64,000 bases of DNA from Trichuris trichiura (Eukaryota > Nematoda > Enoplea > Trichinellida > Trichuridae): positions 310,001-374,000 of the forward strand of contig JBAJFE010000008.1 of assembly GCA_037903355.1 (NCBI GenBank). Reading direction: 5' to 3'. The notes under the pieces are model-generated. The model made no database searches and had not been told where the DNA came from. It saw nothing but the letters and a program-made list of their open reading frames with translations. This document shows, in pieces, positions 11,705-23,670 of the stretch (positions are counted from its first letter, which is position 1; every line of letters begins with the position of its first letter). Made by a program: the position numbers and the translations under genes.

Positions 11705-12279
11705 AATGAACGGTCTTTAAGATAAAGAGCACCCATAGATCAACACTGTGTCGATAGCTCGCAGTCAACAGCGACAAACTCTTCGAGCGGACAATGGAAC
11801 GTCCCGAGTGAGCGGAAAACTTTAAAACCAGGTGATTCTAATAATGATGCTCAGGCAAGCGTGTAAATACAGCAAGAAAATAATCGAACCTGCTATTCAA
11901 AACGCTATTCGCGAATAGAAAGAAATTCTTCAATAAAATCATTTAAGGCGAAAAACATCCGCCAAGCTCACTTTAAACTGGAGCGCCCTGAACACTTGCA
12001 AAGAAAAAACCAATTCTTGCCACTTGCGTACGTGCTCTTCTAACAGGTAGGCTTTTGCTACAATTTCCATTAACTGCGCGTGCGCGCGCGAACTGAACTT
12101 AAACACTGCGAATAATTAATAAATTAAAATTCGTTCGCGGATTTATCAATGTAGGCGTAGGCCAACAATACAGTATATCATTCTGCGCTGTTAGTACATT
12201 CTAAAAGAGCCTATTGAAAGTTGCTCGATATGAATGAAATTAGTTTACGACTTACTATGACCGCTACGTTTAGCCTTGA
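11705..12279. other. intergenic between divergent genes
   Basis: Divergent promoter region of the second MSP-domain gene (-) and the 305-aa gene (+). No motif could be assigned; a short GCGCGCG run lies near 12080. Confidence 0.4.
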
Positions 12280-13410
12280 ATGAAGGGAGAATCGGTTAGC
12301 AGAAACAATGGCGGCCTTCGGCGTAAGAAGGGCAGACAGAAGCGTCAAGTATTATCCAAAGAGGAATATCTTAAACGCTTACCAATTGGAATTGGCAAAC
12401 GAGTAACGCTTGACGATGGTAGCGACCCCATGGAAGAGTTCGACCTTGACGGTTCCTTCGATATTTCCACTGGGCGCTTTGTATTTTGTACATTTTCTTT
12501 TTCTTCGCAGATCCTCTTTGCCCATCGTCGGACGACGACGATGCCCCGTTGAACCGTCTGCTTTTGGATCGTTGGATCAGCGAATCGGACGATGAAGACT
12601 TCAGCAAAGCGTTGAGGTATATACGTACGCCATTGCTTAATGCGTTCCCTTTGCCTAGCACATGATAACGCTTTTGACGAGCAGTCGATGAATTGATAAT
12701 ATGAAGCCACCTTAAAAAGCATTCCCATATGAGATAAGCATATGGAAATTTAAGCAAGCAATCTCTTACTTTCAATAGCGAAGAGGGGAGAGCTTATCGC
12801 GTTGCAAGCTGACGATGCTTCATTTTATCCTAGCGCTGACCCGCAGTTCGTAAAAGGAAAGAAGGAAGCGGACGAAAAAGAACAATCAAAGTCATTCCAA
12901 AGAAGGGAATTGCTCTCGACAGCAAAAATTGTTGAAAAGGTCCAACAAGCGGCGCGCGAAGAAAAAAAACCCCAAAAGGAGATACCGCCAACTCCCCCCA
13001 ATTCTCCCGCCGAAGCTAAGAGTGCTCAGGAGGAAGCAAAAAGTAACTCAAACACCGAAGATGGGCATAGAGCAGCAACAGCGGATGCCGCAAGCAAGGG
13101 GAAGGCCGCTGACGAAACGGTCGAAGAAAATAAGGACGATAAGCAGCAACAACCACCAACCGCGTATGCAAATAAGGTTGAAGGGGAGGAAAATACTTCA
13201 AAGTCAAACAGGTTCGAAGAAATCGAAGATTGGAAGACGGCCGTATTGAGGGAAATTGCGGCAAGACGGCACGATTTAGTAGTTTCACCCTACGACGAAG
13301 GTATCCCTGTATGGATGAAACCTATAACGGATTTGGAAAAGAGAGATACCGAATCGGAACCGATGGAAGAAGATAAGGAAAGTCACGACGACAGCGAATC
13401 GCAGGATTAG
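12280..13410 (+). CDS. uncharacterised 305-aa acidic/Lys-rich protein
   Basis: Not recognised. Three exons, 12280-12451, 12511-12624 and 12779-13410, join in phase 1 both times and give 305 aa, so the model is internally consistent. The N-terminus is very basic (LRRKKGRQKRQVLSKEEYLKRLP). It is followed by an acidic Ser/Asp run (CPSSDDDDAPLNRLLLDRW), a Glu/Lys/Ala/Gln-rich low-complexity middle (residues about 130-240), a folded-looking segment (RFEEIEDWKTAVLREIAARR, then SPYDEGIPVWMKPITDL) and an acidic end EEDKESHDDSESQD. The conserved-looking C-terminal segment is the best handle for a homology search. Probably intracellular; no signal peptide or membrane segment. Confidence 0.65.
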
Positions 13411-13789
13411 CGATTGCTTTGTTTACAAAAGCGCTCTCTACGTTTGAAATGCATACATAACCTTAAAAGGACAAATGCAGCGAAAGACGAAAATAAAGTA
13501 AATACAATCGTTTGTCGTTTACCTACGATTAACGCACCGCTATGCTTTCAATGACAACCGTAAAAAACTTAACTTCTCAAACCGCCAATCAAAAAGACGC
13601 TTTTACCGCTTTTCATCAATTAACATTTAAATTCACGAAAAAACATACACTAAAGGCAGATTCCTTATTGATATTTAAGTAAATAATTAGCATATCCGTA
13701 TGCAAATAAATAAAGCTATAATTATTCTTTCCAAAAAAAAATTCGAAAAGTATTAGTGCAAAAGCTTTTGGTTTGGAATATGCCAAACG

Positions 13790-14055
13790 CGCGTCATCAA
13801 TCAGCACCGTAGTTAAGTTCGGAGTGGGACAAAAGATAATCAAGTACCAATTCTTACTGTCACAAGGCGGAATACGAAATTGCGGTGATGTGCAAGCGAA
13901 ATTAAATCGATGACTGGCGGGAAGCAAACTTAAGCATTTCGAAGTGCGCACGTTGTCAACAGACACTTTAAAAAAATTAAAAGCCGCTCGATGGCTCTAC
14001 GCCAATGAAAAAGAACTCAGCTGTATTTGCTGGGATTTATACGTAAGAGTTTTCT
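13790..14055 (-). pseudogene. decayed MSP-domain fragment
   Basis: Reading down the minus strand: RINPSKYS, then a stop, then in another frame VSVDNVRTSKCLSLLPASH, RFNFACTSPQFRIPPCD. These resemble the successive MSP strands (x-I-x-P-x-K, the N-x-x-x-K core and the PPCG turn) of the two MSP-domain genes nearby. Frame changes and stops separate the blocks, so it reads as a relic third copy; a spliced gene with missed exons is the alternative. Confidence 0.4.
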
Positions 14056-14463
14056 ACCGCCAAGGTGGGAAAAAAGCAAAATCTGGCTAATAACAAAAAA
14101 TTTAAAAACAATAACCTTCGATGAAAGATAGATTCTAATAAACAACAAATAGTCAACTTAGACTTTAAAAGAAAAGTTCCCGCGACGTCGGATTATCTCG
14201 TTCACTGCGCATCAAAGAAATTGCTAATAAGTAGTTATGTCAAAGGCGGCAAAAATACTGGAAGCAAATATATGAAATAGCAAGATGTAGAACACTTAAT
14301 ATTTGAGCTTTATATTGCTAAAGACAACAAATAGTATGCAGATAAGTATTACGATGAAGTGAAACTTAACAGGAAGATAGAGCTGAAGGCAATCAAAAGA
14401 AAATGCGACTTAAACGTCTGATACGGATGCGTGCCACCAACGCAGCATTGACGAACAGCTTTG

Positions 14464-17400
14464 TCAATCAACTAAGGACAGCGGTCTTGGTTGAACTGGC
14501 GAATACAGATGGTGCGACTAAAAGGGAAAGGCGGTTAGCCATTAATGGAAAGAAAAAGTTAGCATTTTTTCCAAAAAAAATATGAAATGATTTTCAGGTA
14601 CAGTCCGCTTACCGGAAGCCAAAGCTGAAATATGTTATCTTCCGCGATGGATCCTATGGCTCTTTCTATTGAAGGACTCCAGTCGAAATCGCACACGTCA
14701 GCCGAATGTCCGCGGTGATTCATCTGAACAATGCGCAGGTTAGCAAAATACCGTAGTTCGCGCGCGAAATTTAAATAGAAAATATAAAAACGCCACCCGC
14801 TGTTTGGCAGTATGTTTTTTCGAAGAAAATAGATACGATTACCAGAAACTCGGGAGGCCCAACAAGGAATTCTTCCTTTTTCTGCTTCTTTCCAATGTTT
14901 CTACAAAAGCGTTGACGTTGAACACACAGCAAAGCGTACAATTGTATTATTATTATTAATTATTCACTCCAGATTCCAAAGTTGTATGAAGCGGGACGGA
15001 TTGCTGGTGGCCAAAATCCGTTCGTCGTGCGGGCACCAGTCGATCTGCAAACGTTGAGGAAAAAATTAAAAAACGACGACAACCCAAGGCAACTTAATAG
15101 TACCTTCGCTATTGGTCCTTCCGGATTTTCCATCGAGTGCAACTTGACCGACAGATTGCGAAGGTCCCAAAGACACGTATTCTAAAGTAGCGGAAAAGGG
15201 GAAAAGGCGGGAAAATTATGCGCATGACAGTAAACTATTATTAACATTAAGAAAAGTGAAAACGGGCAAACCTCATCGTTGGAACCGGTAGCGAAAACGT
15301 ATTCGCTATAGGGGCTAAAGGCTACGCACTGTATTGGCTCTATGTGCGCTTCAATGTCGTGCGACGGATATCTGCGAGTCCTATTGCGAACATCCCATCT
15401 GAAAAGAACAAAATAGAATAACTAAATAAAAAAAAAGCACAACTTGAGCATACACGTGCAAACGCTTATCGTCAGCTACCGTTACAAATAAGGTTTCGTG
15501 AATCAAATGCCAAGCAACATCCCGAACGGTTCCTTTGTGCGAGTTGAACTGGTCCACTGGAGAGACAATGTTGCTTATCTGCGACGCGGCGTTCAAATCC
15601 CATATCGAAACGCTAAAGCCTTCGGACGTGGATAAAATTTGACCTTCGTGATTTGGATTCCAGCAGAGACCGCCCGCCTCGGCATTATGACCGCTCAGAC
15701 GATACATTGGTTCCAAGTCGATGAATTTGTCCGGTCCTGAAATTTCATACTTAAATATTTTCCCTACGGATGCTGCAATAAAAATATTAAAACACTGCCT
15801 GAAACATTTATCGCAGCTTTGGGAAGTTTGATCGGTATTAGAGGCTAATAATTAGTCCCTTACATTACCCGCCGAAGAGAAATTTCTGGCGGCAGTTATT
15901 TAAGGCATAAAAAGGGCGGGATAGATAGACGAGCTATGAACGAACCCTCCAAATCATCTTCGCCCAAGTTGACGTCGAATATGAACAAATAATCGCCATC
16001 CGATTTGGTCGCAATGATCGTAGGCTCTTGGGGCATATACATAATTTGTAGCACTCTTCCCTCGTGCGGAAATCGTAATATCGTATCCATACGATGCGTT
16101 ACGGGCGTGTACGTGCCGAACTCGCGATGAGCCAACTCTTCGGCTGTCAGTTCCGGTACATTGCTTTCCATTGGAGCTCGGAAGCCAATAATGGAAACGA
16201 AATTCTCCTCGTCCGATACGTACGGTCCCAATAGAGCGCGATGTAAACCGGGATCGCTGGAACTTATTCGAACAGTAAAAAAAGCATTGAAACAACAACA
16301 ACAACAATGACGAAAATAACGGCGGAAAATTAAGCGAACAGGTAAAAGAGACTTTTACGAGTAGGAAGAAAAGTTAGGTTCTACGTAGCAGTATTTAACG
16401 ACAAAAAAAGAATATTACGTTAATAAATACAGAAACACGTGAAATGTCAATATTATCAAGTTTTTATTTGTTCAGATGCACAGAATATTAGCATTTTGAT
16501 TGATTATGAAAAAAACATACACAAGGTTGTTCTATTCTTGTTCTATTCTTTTTTGTAGCGGGATTTCTGCCCGTTTTTTATTAACGTTTATAGAATTAAC
16601 GTTAATAAAACGGGAGGAAATCCCGCTACAAAAAAAGATTAGAACAACTTTTCTGAACGCCCGCCACAAGAGAAAAAAAGAAAAAAGAAAAAAAGCTACC
16701 TGCTTATCTTTATACGATTGAATTTTTTTTAAAGGCAAAATATTATTCACTGACAGTAAAGCGCGTAAGCTTTAGGTTATCAAACACATTCGATAGTACA
16801 GTCCGAGAAGGATTACTGACGTGACATTACTACCCGATGTCAATAAAGTAATTTACTATAATTTTTTAAATATGTAAATAAAATGACGTAGTGCGTTCAT
16901 TTGAAAAGTCTCGCAAGTGAAAGCATCGCGTACAACCTATCGAGAAGTACGGTAACGTTTAAGAAAAAAGATAGAGTTATACCAAATGATAAACCGGGAA
17001 AAAGAAATATCTTGGCTTTCATTACAAAAATATAGTCCTTTCGTTTCAGAGACGAAACTAATCTTCTAAACTGAACTGCATAAAGCAAAACGATCAAAAC
17101 GCTTTTTGCGGTTTTCTTCGTTAGGCGCCCACTGAGTACCGTAGGCAGAAATAAAATCAAGTACTATTAGTCCAAATTCTCGCAAGTTGAGGAAACTAAG
17201 CAGTCCTGACATTACGCTGCCACCTAGGCGGTTTAGAACATTGCTGAACAGCTTTTAATTTTACGGTTAAGGTCCAGGCTTCCAGCGGCTACTTGGTTTA
17301 ACAAAACGTAATCTTAGTTCTGCCTACAGCATTGCTGAGAATCAAATGTATAAGATTCTGCTTGGCAACATTTTGTCGTGCACGCAAAAAATATACAGTA

Positions 17401-20400
17401 GGCCCTCGTTATCCGCGGATTTGACTCAACGCGGTTTGTCTTTAGAAAACAATGACTTAATTTTTAGCAGAGATTGACGAATCGCTGCTGAACATAATGA
17501 CAGCGCAGTGTCATTTTTTGTGTATGTAGTGGTAGGATTCCATCATGTGACCTGAGAAAATGGTTTTTTTCTATTCTTACGTCTTCTCAACCCTGCGCAT
17601 AATGCTAATACCTCGTGTTACTATGATGAGATATCACTCACCTGATGCTTTCAGTTTCTCATTTCCCAAAATTAGGCTTAGGTACCTCATACTATTGTAA
17701 GTCAGTTTCTTAAGTTATAATGACTTATGAATAGTAATAAAATTCCTTATCCATAGAAGCAGTAAAGCTCGAATATTGACTGTCTCAGAAAGGCTGTATA
17801 CGTTTTCTGAAGAAACATTGTAAGATCGCTTAATGCAGCAAAATTTTGAATTTATTTGAGCTATTGCCTGTTTGATGGATTAGGAGGTCCGTTAACAACA
17901 GCAAAGGTTGAAAAGGGTAATAGCACTGCTTGTTCTACCGAAGTTGAAATGTCGTTTGGTGTGCAGTAATTTTAAGTAGAAAAACATGCATTTTTTACAC
18001 TATAGTTTAAGCACTTCTATTAGTGAAAAATGCAAATCGATGTCGGAACCGTCACCCCATTATGTTCATCCAAGATAGTCGTTGCTCAATACTGATAGCT
18101 GCTAGATGACCTGGGTTTTATATGTTGAAGATTGAGTAGGCTGAGAGAAGAATTTTTTGCTTAGGTGACAATAGAAGATGATTGTCTCAAAACTTCCGGA
18201 ACGCTTTTGCTTCTGTAGCCAGCAGAAGTCAATTAAACCCACGCAACATCTGGTCGCGCGTAGCTGTCTTTATGAGCAAGATACGGATGAAGGGGTAAAG
18301 GGCATTACTGATCAGAACAGCTCATACTTCATCTGACCTTGATGCCTCTGCATCATTGTCTGAATGTTCTCTCATCCTCCCACTGAAAATCATATGTTAT
18401 GGGAGCATATTACTCTATAAAAAACTAGAGGCGCTTTGGTATGCCATAATCCTTCTATTAAATGAGACAGAGACTTCAAAGTTAATTATGAATATGGAAA
18501 GGGTTGTGCTACTGGGTGTCTTCGGTTTGTCTAAGCAAAATGACAGACCACACATCACAATTGTAACGTACTGTTAAGGAATGCAAACTGGCACTCGTCA
18601 TTATGAGAGTATCAAGTACGCGTGTCAGGATGACTCATGTTTGGCGGATTGCCAACTGTGTGACATGCCGTTCGCTGTAGCATGTTGTGTTTTCTTCCGT
18701 TCGCTATTCAGTGGGCTTAGTAAAAGAACGTCAATGTTGTGGCTTTTCTTGTTGCTACAGTTCTCAATTCAGCTCTGAATACCACAACAACTACCAAGCC
18801 TAAGAAAGGCGCAAAAATAAGAACTCTGTCTTAGTTCTTCATTCTGTTCGCGATTATCAACGTGCCTGAATGGATTATTTGTTCGAACGTCATTTTAACA
18901 TTCGCTCCTCATTATTCATTGTGCTTAATTAAGAGACTGCATAGGGTGTAGCCGTTTGTTGAACAAGTGCCTTCACTTTCACCCTCGAAAGCAAACAGGT
19001 GTGGACCTTGATAGTCTTCAGAGCATTCTGCTACCTTCATAAGCCATAACAGATCAAAGGCAAAGTGTCATCGTTGACAGGGTGTTATAAAAGTTTGACA
19101 ACTGGTCAAAGAATTAACCTGTGTCGCTTGTTCTGATTCGTTAGCACAATTCTCACTTTACCGACCTAGTTCTTAGTGAAGTTAAGGCGCCTTATTAAAC
19201 CTCCGTACGTCGAACGGCTTTGTGCGACAAGTTGTCTTTAGCCAAAGGTCGAGTGAGAATTGGCAAAATGCGCAGAGCCTTTACGCCTAACAGTACCAGG
19301 AAAGTTCCCGTTGCTTGCGTTCTTCCTCAAGTCTCAGTCATTAATGAAAAGTGAATACTAAATTCCCGGATCTACTCAGATCTGCGCCCATTAGTTTATT
19401 GTGAGGAATACTAGAACCGCGATACCACTTTATGGTAAACCAGCATCATTTGCCGAATAGAATGTGCTTGCAATGCCTGCTACGTAACAGACATAGGCAA
19501 TAAGATGTTACCACGTCCAAGAGGACATGTTAGCGAATGCCCCGTTGCAAGAATGCTAAACAAAGATTCAGCAAGGGTTAGTAATGAAGCTGAGGAAGAC
19601 ATATTAATACATCTGAGAAGACAATGGACGACAAGTTCATTGAAAGGTTAACTTAAGAAGAGCATTTCTCTCAGCGCTCGCTTGATCTACAATGAAAGAT
19701 CTTTCAGCGCCACCATAGTTTCGCATGCAGTCGTAACGAATGTGTTGACCTCAGTGTACTGTCAAGTGCTCCGATTAGTTACTAATAAAACAGCTGCGAC
19801 GCAATAGCTCGTCAACTCACTGAGCAGCCTTTCTCTGAAGACAGGATGTCTTTGATTGATTGAACGGCATGTATGTTAGACTAGCGATTCTCACGGTGGA
19901 ACATGTGCCTCACCGTGGGGCTCTTTTGACGTCCAGGGGGCCCAAATCACCAAGGGAGCCCTTTGGAACTGTGGGGGATACATGCCCCACCTGGGCGATC
20001 CTGTTGAAATGCCTACCCTTTGGACCTGCGCGTCAGGTACGCTCTCCTGCGCAAGAGAAAGCTGCATGCATGCTGTTGCTCCCTGCAATTCTGATTGACT
20101 GGAAAGGAGGATCGGGGAGAGGGGGCAGCCGGCTTGAAGGCGAAAAAGTAAGTGTTCGTCACACTGTCCGGGAAACGCTTTCCCCGTAGAACTTTGTGCA
20201 GCACCTACATTATGACGTCCCGGCCACCCTCCGTCTTCCCATCCAGCCAATCAGCGCGCTTGAAATCAACTAATCAAAATTGGAGGGCCCAAACGCTCGG
20301 AAACCTTAACAGGGAGCAATGGCAACTCTGGCCTTGAGAAACACTGTGTTAGACTATTGGCAGTTGTAGCCCGCAATTGGCAGGCTATCACAGGCAATGA

Positions 20401-22085
20401 GAACGTGTTCTAAAAGCGCTTGAGTAGTTCAGTTTATCATTAATAGCAAAATTAACCCACTTGCTCATTTTCATTAGTTATTTGTAAGAGATGACCGACA
20501 GAAAGGACGTGAGTGATCGAAGCAATTCTTCACACGCAAAGAAGGGGACCTTAAAGTGTTATTTCTCTAAGAGAAAATAAAGATATTGGATCTTTTCAAT
20601 AGCGGCATGTGATGTGCTGAAGTGGGCTGTAGAGTTGAAAAGATCTTCTGCCTCACCAACATTAGCTAACGTGAAGGCATTGCACAGGCAATGATTGTTG
20701 TTAAAGACAAACTAGAGTCAATGGTGTCAGCTGAGGTTTATCGCTTCTACCCTTCGCTTACAGAGTTGAAATAAGTTTCTTTGTACGGGATTGTAGTAGT
20801 TCTTGTAGAGTATGCAGCTATTATTGCTACGGTGTTGTCTTTAGCTTCGTACAAACTTTGTTTTTACTGAAATAACTGAGCAATACCTTAACAATAAAAG
20901 CCTGTATATTTTGCTTACAGCTAAAAAGCTGTATTCTGAAAGTAATTTGCATTCCAATTTATTCTGAGATTATCGTATGCCATTATTTTCTTTAATACAT
21001 TCTTCATTAAACTGTTTATTTAGCACTAATTGATATTAGTAACTATAAGAAATTTCATATCTATTTGTAGTGTACACGAGAAAGCGCGCAGGTTGTTTAC
21101 AAATGATTCCATATTTTGAGCATGAGACTTGACTTTAAGCGGAATTTGTTATACGCGGAAAGACCTGGAACCAAAAACCGCGGATAACGAGGGCCTACTG
21201 TACTTATCTAATATATACTCAAACTTTTTAGGGATTCACCGGGAAGCTACTTTTGTGCTTTGACAATAGATATTGGTCTATTTAAGCGGTTGATCTTGTT
21301 TACCTTAACGTGAAAACAGCCAAAGTAGTATTAGGCGAAATAGTCGCGCAATCCGAATGTTCTCTCACCTTTTGTCGGCAGGCAAAAACTGCAGTGTGTA
21401 ACTCGGATACTCCATCACTTGCGTGTATACCTAAAACATTTTTGGTTTGAGTTATTCGCCGTATAAACAGGGTAGTTCGCCTGCTTTTAACACAATTTGT
21501 AGGCTTACTAGCGCCTCAGCCACGGATTGCTAAGCAACAGAATTCCAGAATAGTAAGAACCGAAAATAAGGCTTAAGTTGCATAGGCATTAGGACGACTT
21601 TTCGTATATACGACTAAACTCGGATTGGTTCAATTATTCTCTTATTGAATCAAGTGCACGATACTTTTAAGGTAATGTGCATAAACTGTCCGATACTGTA
21701 GCTAACAGACCTCAATGTAAAACTAAACAATTAACCAGTAGAAACTATTAAAGTACGCGGCGGTATATTTGTTATACATTGCCCATGAGGTAAGCAGTTA
21801 AATTAGAACTTTGAAAAAATAAGCAATTACGAAATGGAAACGTGAAACCTCAACAGCCGAAATTCGACTTTATCTATCGCAATGGAAAGCGCATCAACAG
21901 TACACGACAACGGTATTTCTTTGCCTTCCGAGGCTAATTAATGCTCGGCTGTAGTGCAATACCATAAAAAATGCGAAAACAGAAAGATGTACCATATCGT
22001 ATAGTATAGGAACAATTCTTTTCCACTTTTTGTAATCCATGCTTATTTGCCGGTTGTTTGGAATCGATTGCGACGTACTAGCCAT
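14464..22085 (-). CDS. lin-53: RBBP4/7-family WD40 histone chaperone
   Basis: Histone H3-H4 chaperone of the RBBP4/RBBP7 (RbAp48/46, lin-53) family, subunit of NuRD, PRC2, CAF-1 and HDAC complexes. Nine exons: 22085-21993, 21430-21369, 16256-15946, 15736-15454, 15398-15272, 15181-15104, 15044-14968, 14799-14613 and 14517-14464. All phases match and give 423 aa, against 425 in human RBBP4. Family landmarks in order: DYKKWKRIVPILYDM (H4-binding N-terminal helix), a SDEEN block, MPQEPTIIATK, GGLCWNPNHEGQILST, DVAWHLIHETLF, FSPYSEYVFATGS, LWDLRNL, DWCPHDERILATS and SADVCDFDWSP. The usual EWPSLTxQW is changed to EYPSYTLQF, so this is a divergent copy. Intron 2 is 5.1 kb and holds the Tigger-type element and a hairpin; the other introns are mostly 50-210 bp. 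The last exon (18 codons) is the least certain. Confidence 0.92.
16523..16660. repeat. long imperfect hairpin in RBBP4 intron 2
   Basis: Two arms of about 40 bp (GTAGCGGGATTTCTGCCCG... against ...CGGGAGGAAATCCCGCTAC) are separated by only about 6 nt. The pairing continues outward through TTGTTCTATTCTTTTTT against AAAAAAAGATTAGAACAA. A transcript of either strand would fold into a near-continuous stem of about 55-60 bp. It may be a fold-back MITE; no clear target duplication was found. Confidence 0.85.
17396..21200. mobile_element. 3.8-kb Tigger/pogo-type DNA transposon, no intact transposase
   Basis: Perfect terminal inverted repeats of 23 bp beginning CAGTAGGCCCTCGTTATCC lie at 17396-17418 and, inverted, at 21178-21200, flanked by TA on both sides, the expected TA duplication. 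A weaker sub-terminal inverted similarity follows (GCGGTTT against AACCGC). This end type is characteristic of pogo/Tigger elements. No open frame over about 75 codons and no DDE or CENP-B-type HTH motif was seen, so it is either a decayed autonomous copy or a large non-autonomous one. It is nested in RBBP4 intron 2 and carries a younger hAT-type MITE. Confidence 0.85.
19882..20346. mobile_element. 465-bp hAT-type MITE nested in the Tigger-type element
   Basis: Exact 8-bp target duplication TGTTAGAC at 19874-19881 and 20347-20354. The ends are inverted: TAGCGATTCTCACGG at the left, and CAGTGTTTCTCAAGG read inward from the right. The interior is much more GC-rich (CCAGGGGGCCC-type blocks) than its surroundings. 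Non-coding. Same end type as the 106-bp MITE at 10453. Confidence 0.85.
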
Positions 22086-23670
22086 TAGAACAAGCTTTTG
22101 TCTTACTTGGAAAACAACTCAAAGTAACCAATGCGTAAAGCTCGTCACACCTGAAAAAAAATACATGTCTACATTCCTTTTTAGCAAATGCATACTGTCG
22201 CGTGACGGAGAGGCTAATTCCGGAAAAGAAAACAACAAATTGACGATATTATCAACAATGGACAGAAAACTCGCGCAGCAATGAAGCACGGGGAGAATGC
22301 AGGTTTATCAGTCGTACTGTATTGGACAGGTTTAAGAATCCGCGCTGAAAAAAAACCAGCCCATCGATAAAGACTGTTTTCAACTTATTAGTGTTGGAAA
22401 ATTTAGAATAAGACCGCTTATGCATAAGAGACTACGCGGAAAAGCCTTTCCGATTGAAAACGAGACCTCTTTGAAGGGTCGTGTACGCTTTCATTAAAGA
22501 ACCTTACGCATTGCAATTTTTATTTCTACTTTCTTACTAACCGAAAATTCATCATATCGATGAAATCCATTCGCGAAATGCTTATATATGAGTGTTTCAC
22601 ATTTCTTCAGTTCAAAAAAAAACTTTATTAAGGCGCAAAATCGAATTTTTTTACTCGTCCATTCTATTGAATTTTAGCCGAGGTTTTATTAGTTTTTATT
22701 TATTGAACTAACCTGGCAGTTTTGAATTTAATGAAGCGCAGGTTTCATTTAATAAAAAAGGCCCGTTTTTTTAGTCTGTGCTGTTCAATCTTTGCAGATA
22801 AGTTTAGTATTTTGTCTTTTTCCTTTTCCTGCTTTACGGAAAACTTTAGGCTTCGTTAGAACTAAAGCTTGGACTGTTTACGAGACTGTTGTTGTTCGGC
22901 TTACTGTAAGTGCGTGATTTGCAGGCGGACGCGTTTGTCGTTTAAATCTTTCGCTCCCAGCAATTCCAGATGCTTAGCTAAGCCGAGAAAAACAATTTTT
23001 TAGGTACCGAATCAGCTGATGTTGCAAAAATTTCTTCCACGTTTTGGTTACCGTATGCTTCACGCAAAGTACCTGAACATTTTTTTCGCATTCCCTTGGC
23101 GATAAAGTTGATCAATTTTACGTTCTCAATTTTTAGTGGGACAGAGCATTCAAACCTTCAATTTTATTCTACCGTATTTGCCACTACTGCCAACTGCAGT
23201 TGGGATTACTTGCCGCTTTCTACGGATCACATAACGTTGGTGCTTTTTCATAAACTTACTGCTTTCCAGTTCCTATGTTTTAAACACACTATTCCGAGCA
23301 GTTTTGTTCGCTGTCCTTAGAACAAGAAAGCATTGAAATTAAGTCAGTGCTAAGAAACGACTTAGTCGTTTGCTGTGTGCTTTTTCCATAGAAAGTACGT
23401 GTAGTCCCAAAGTGCAGTCCAGAATAGTTAAGTCTAAGCGACTCTTTCTTGGCTGTAGTTTCTTGCGGTCTCTCTTTGCTAAGATTGTTACCGCTCCTCT
23501 TTACAGTAGAAAACTAATTCTTTACGTCTTTTGCCATTCTTTTTAGCCCTGTTTTAGTTGCGATTAGTTTTTTGCCGCAGCAAAACGTCTTTTTCTATTT
23601 GATGCTTCACAAATAAAACTTGTTCTTGTTTTAGGGATACTGTAAAAGATTTTCAAGTACGAAAATTTCA
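22086..23670. other. intergenic between divergent RBBP4 and RTN4IP1-like genes
   Basis: 1.6 kb of AT-rich DNA containing the divergent promoters of two genes. No further gene or repeat recognised. Confidence 0.5.

Noticed and set aside
13795..13835. 5S-rRNA-like phrase (GTAGTTAAGTTCGGAGTGGGAC)
   Set aside because: Only a short superficial match; no 5S helices and it overlaps the MSP-like fragment.
15575..15610. tRNA B-box-like word GTTCAAATCC
   Set aside because: It lies inside an RBBP4 exon, with no A box or cloverleaf around it.
19860..20250. Overlapping open frames of 109 and 119 codons in a GC-rich patch
   Set aside because: They are inside the hAT MITE; GC content alone keeps the frames open.
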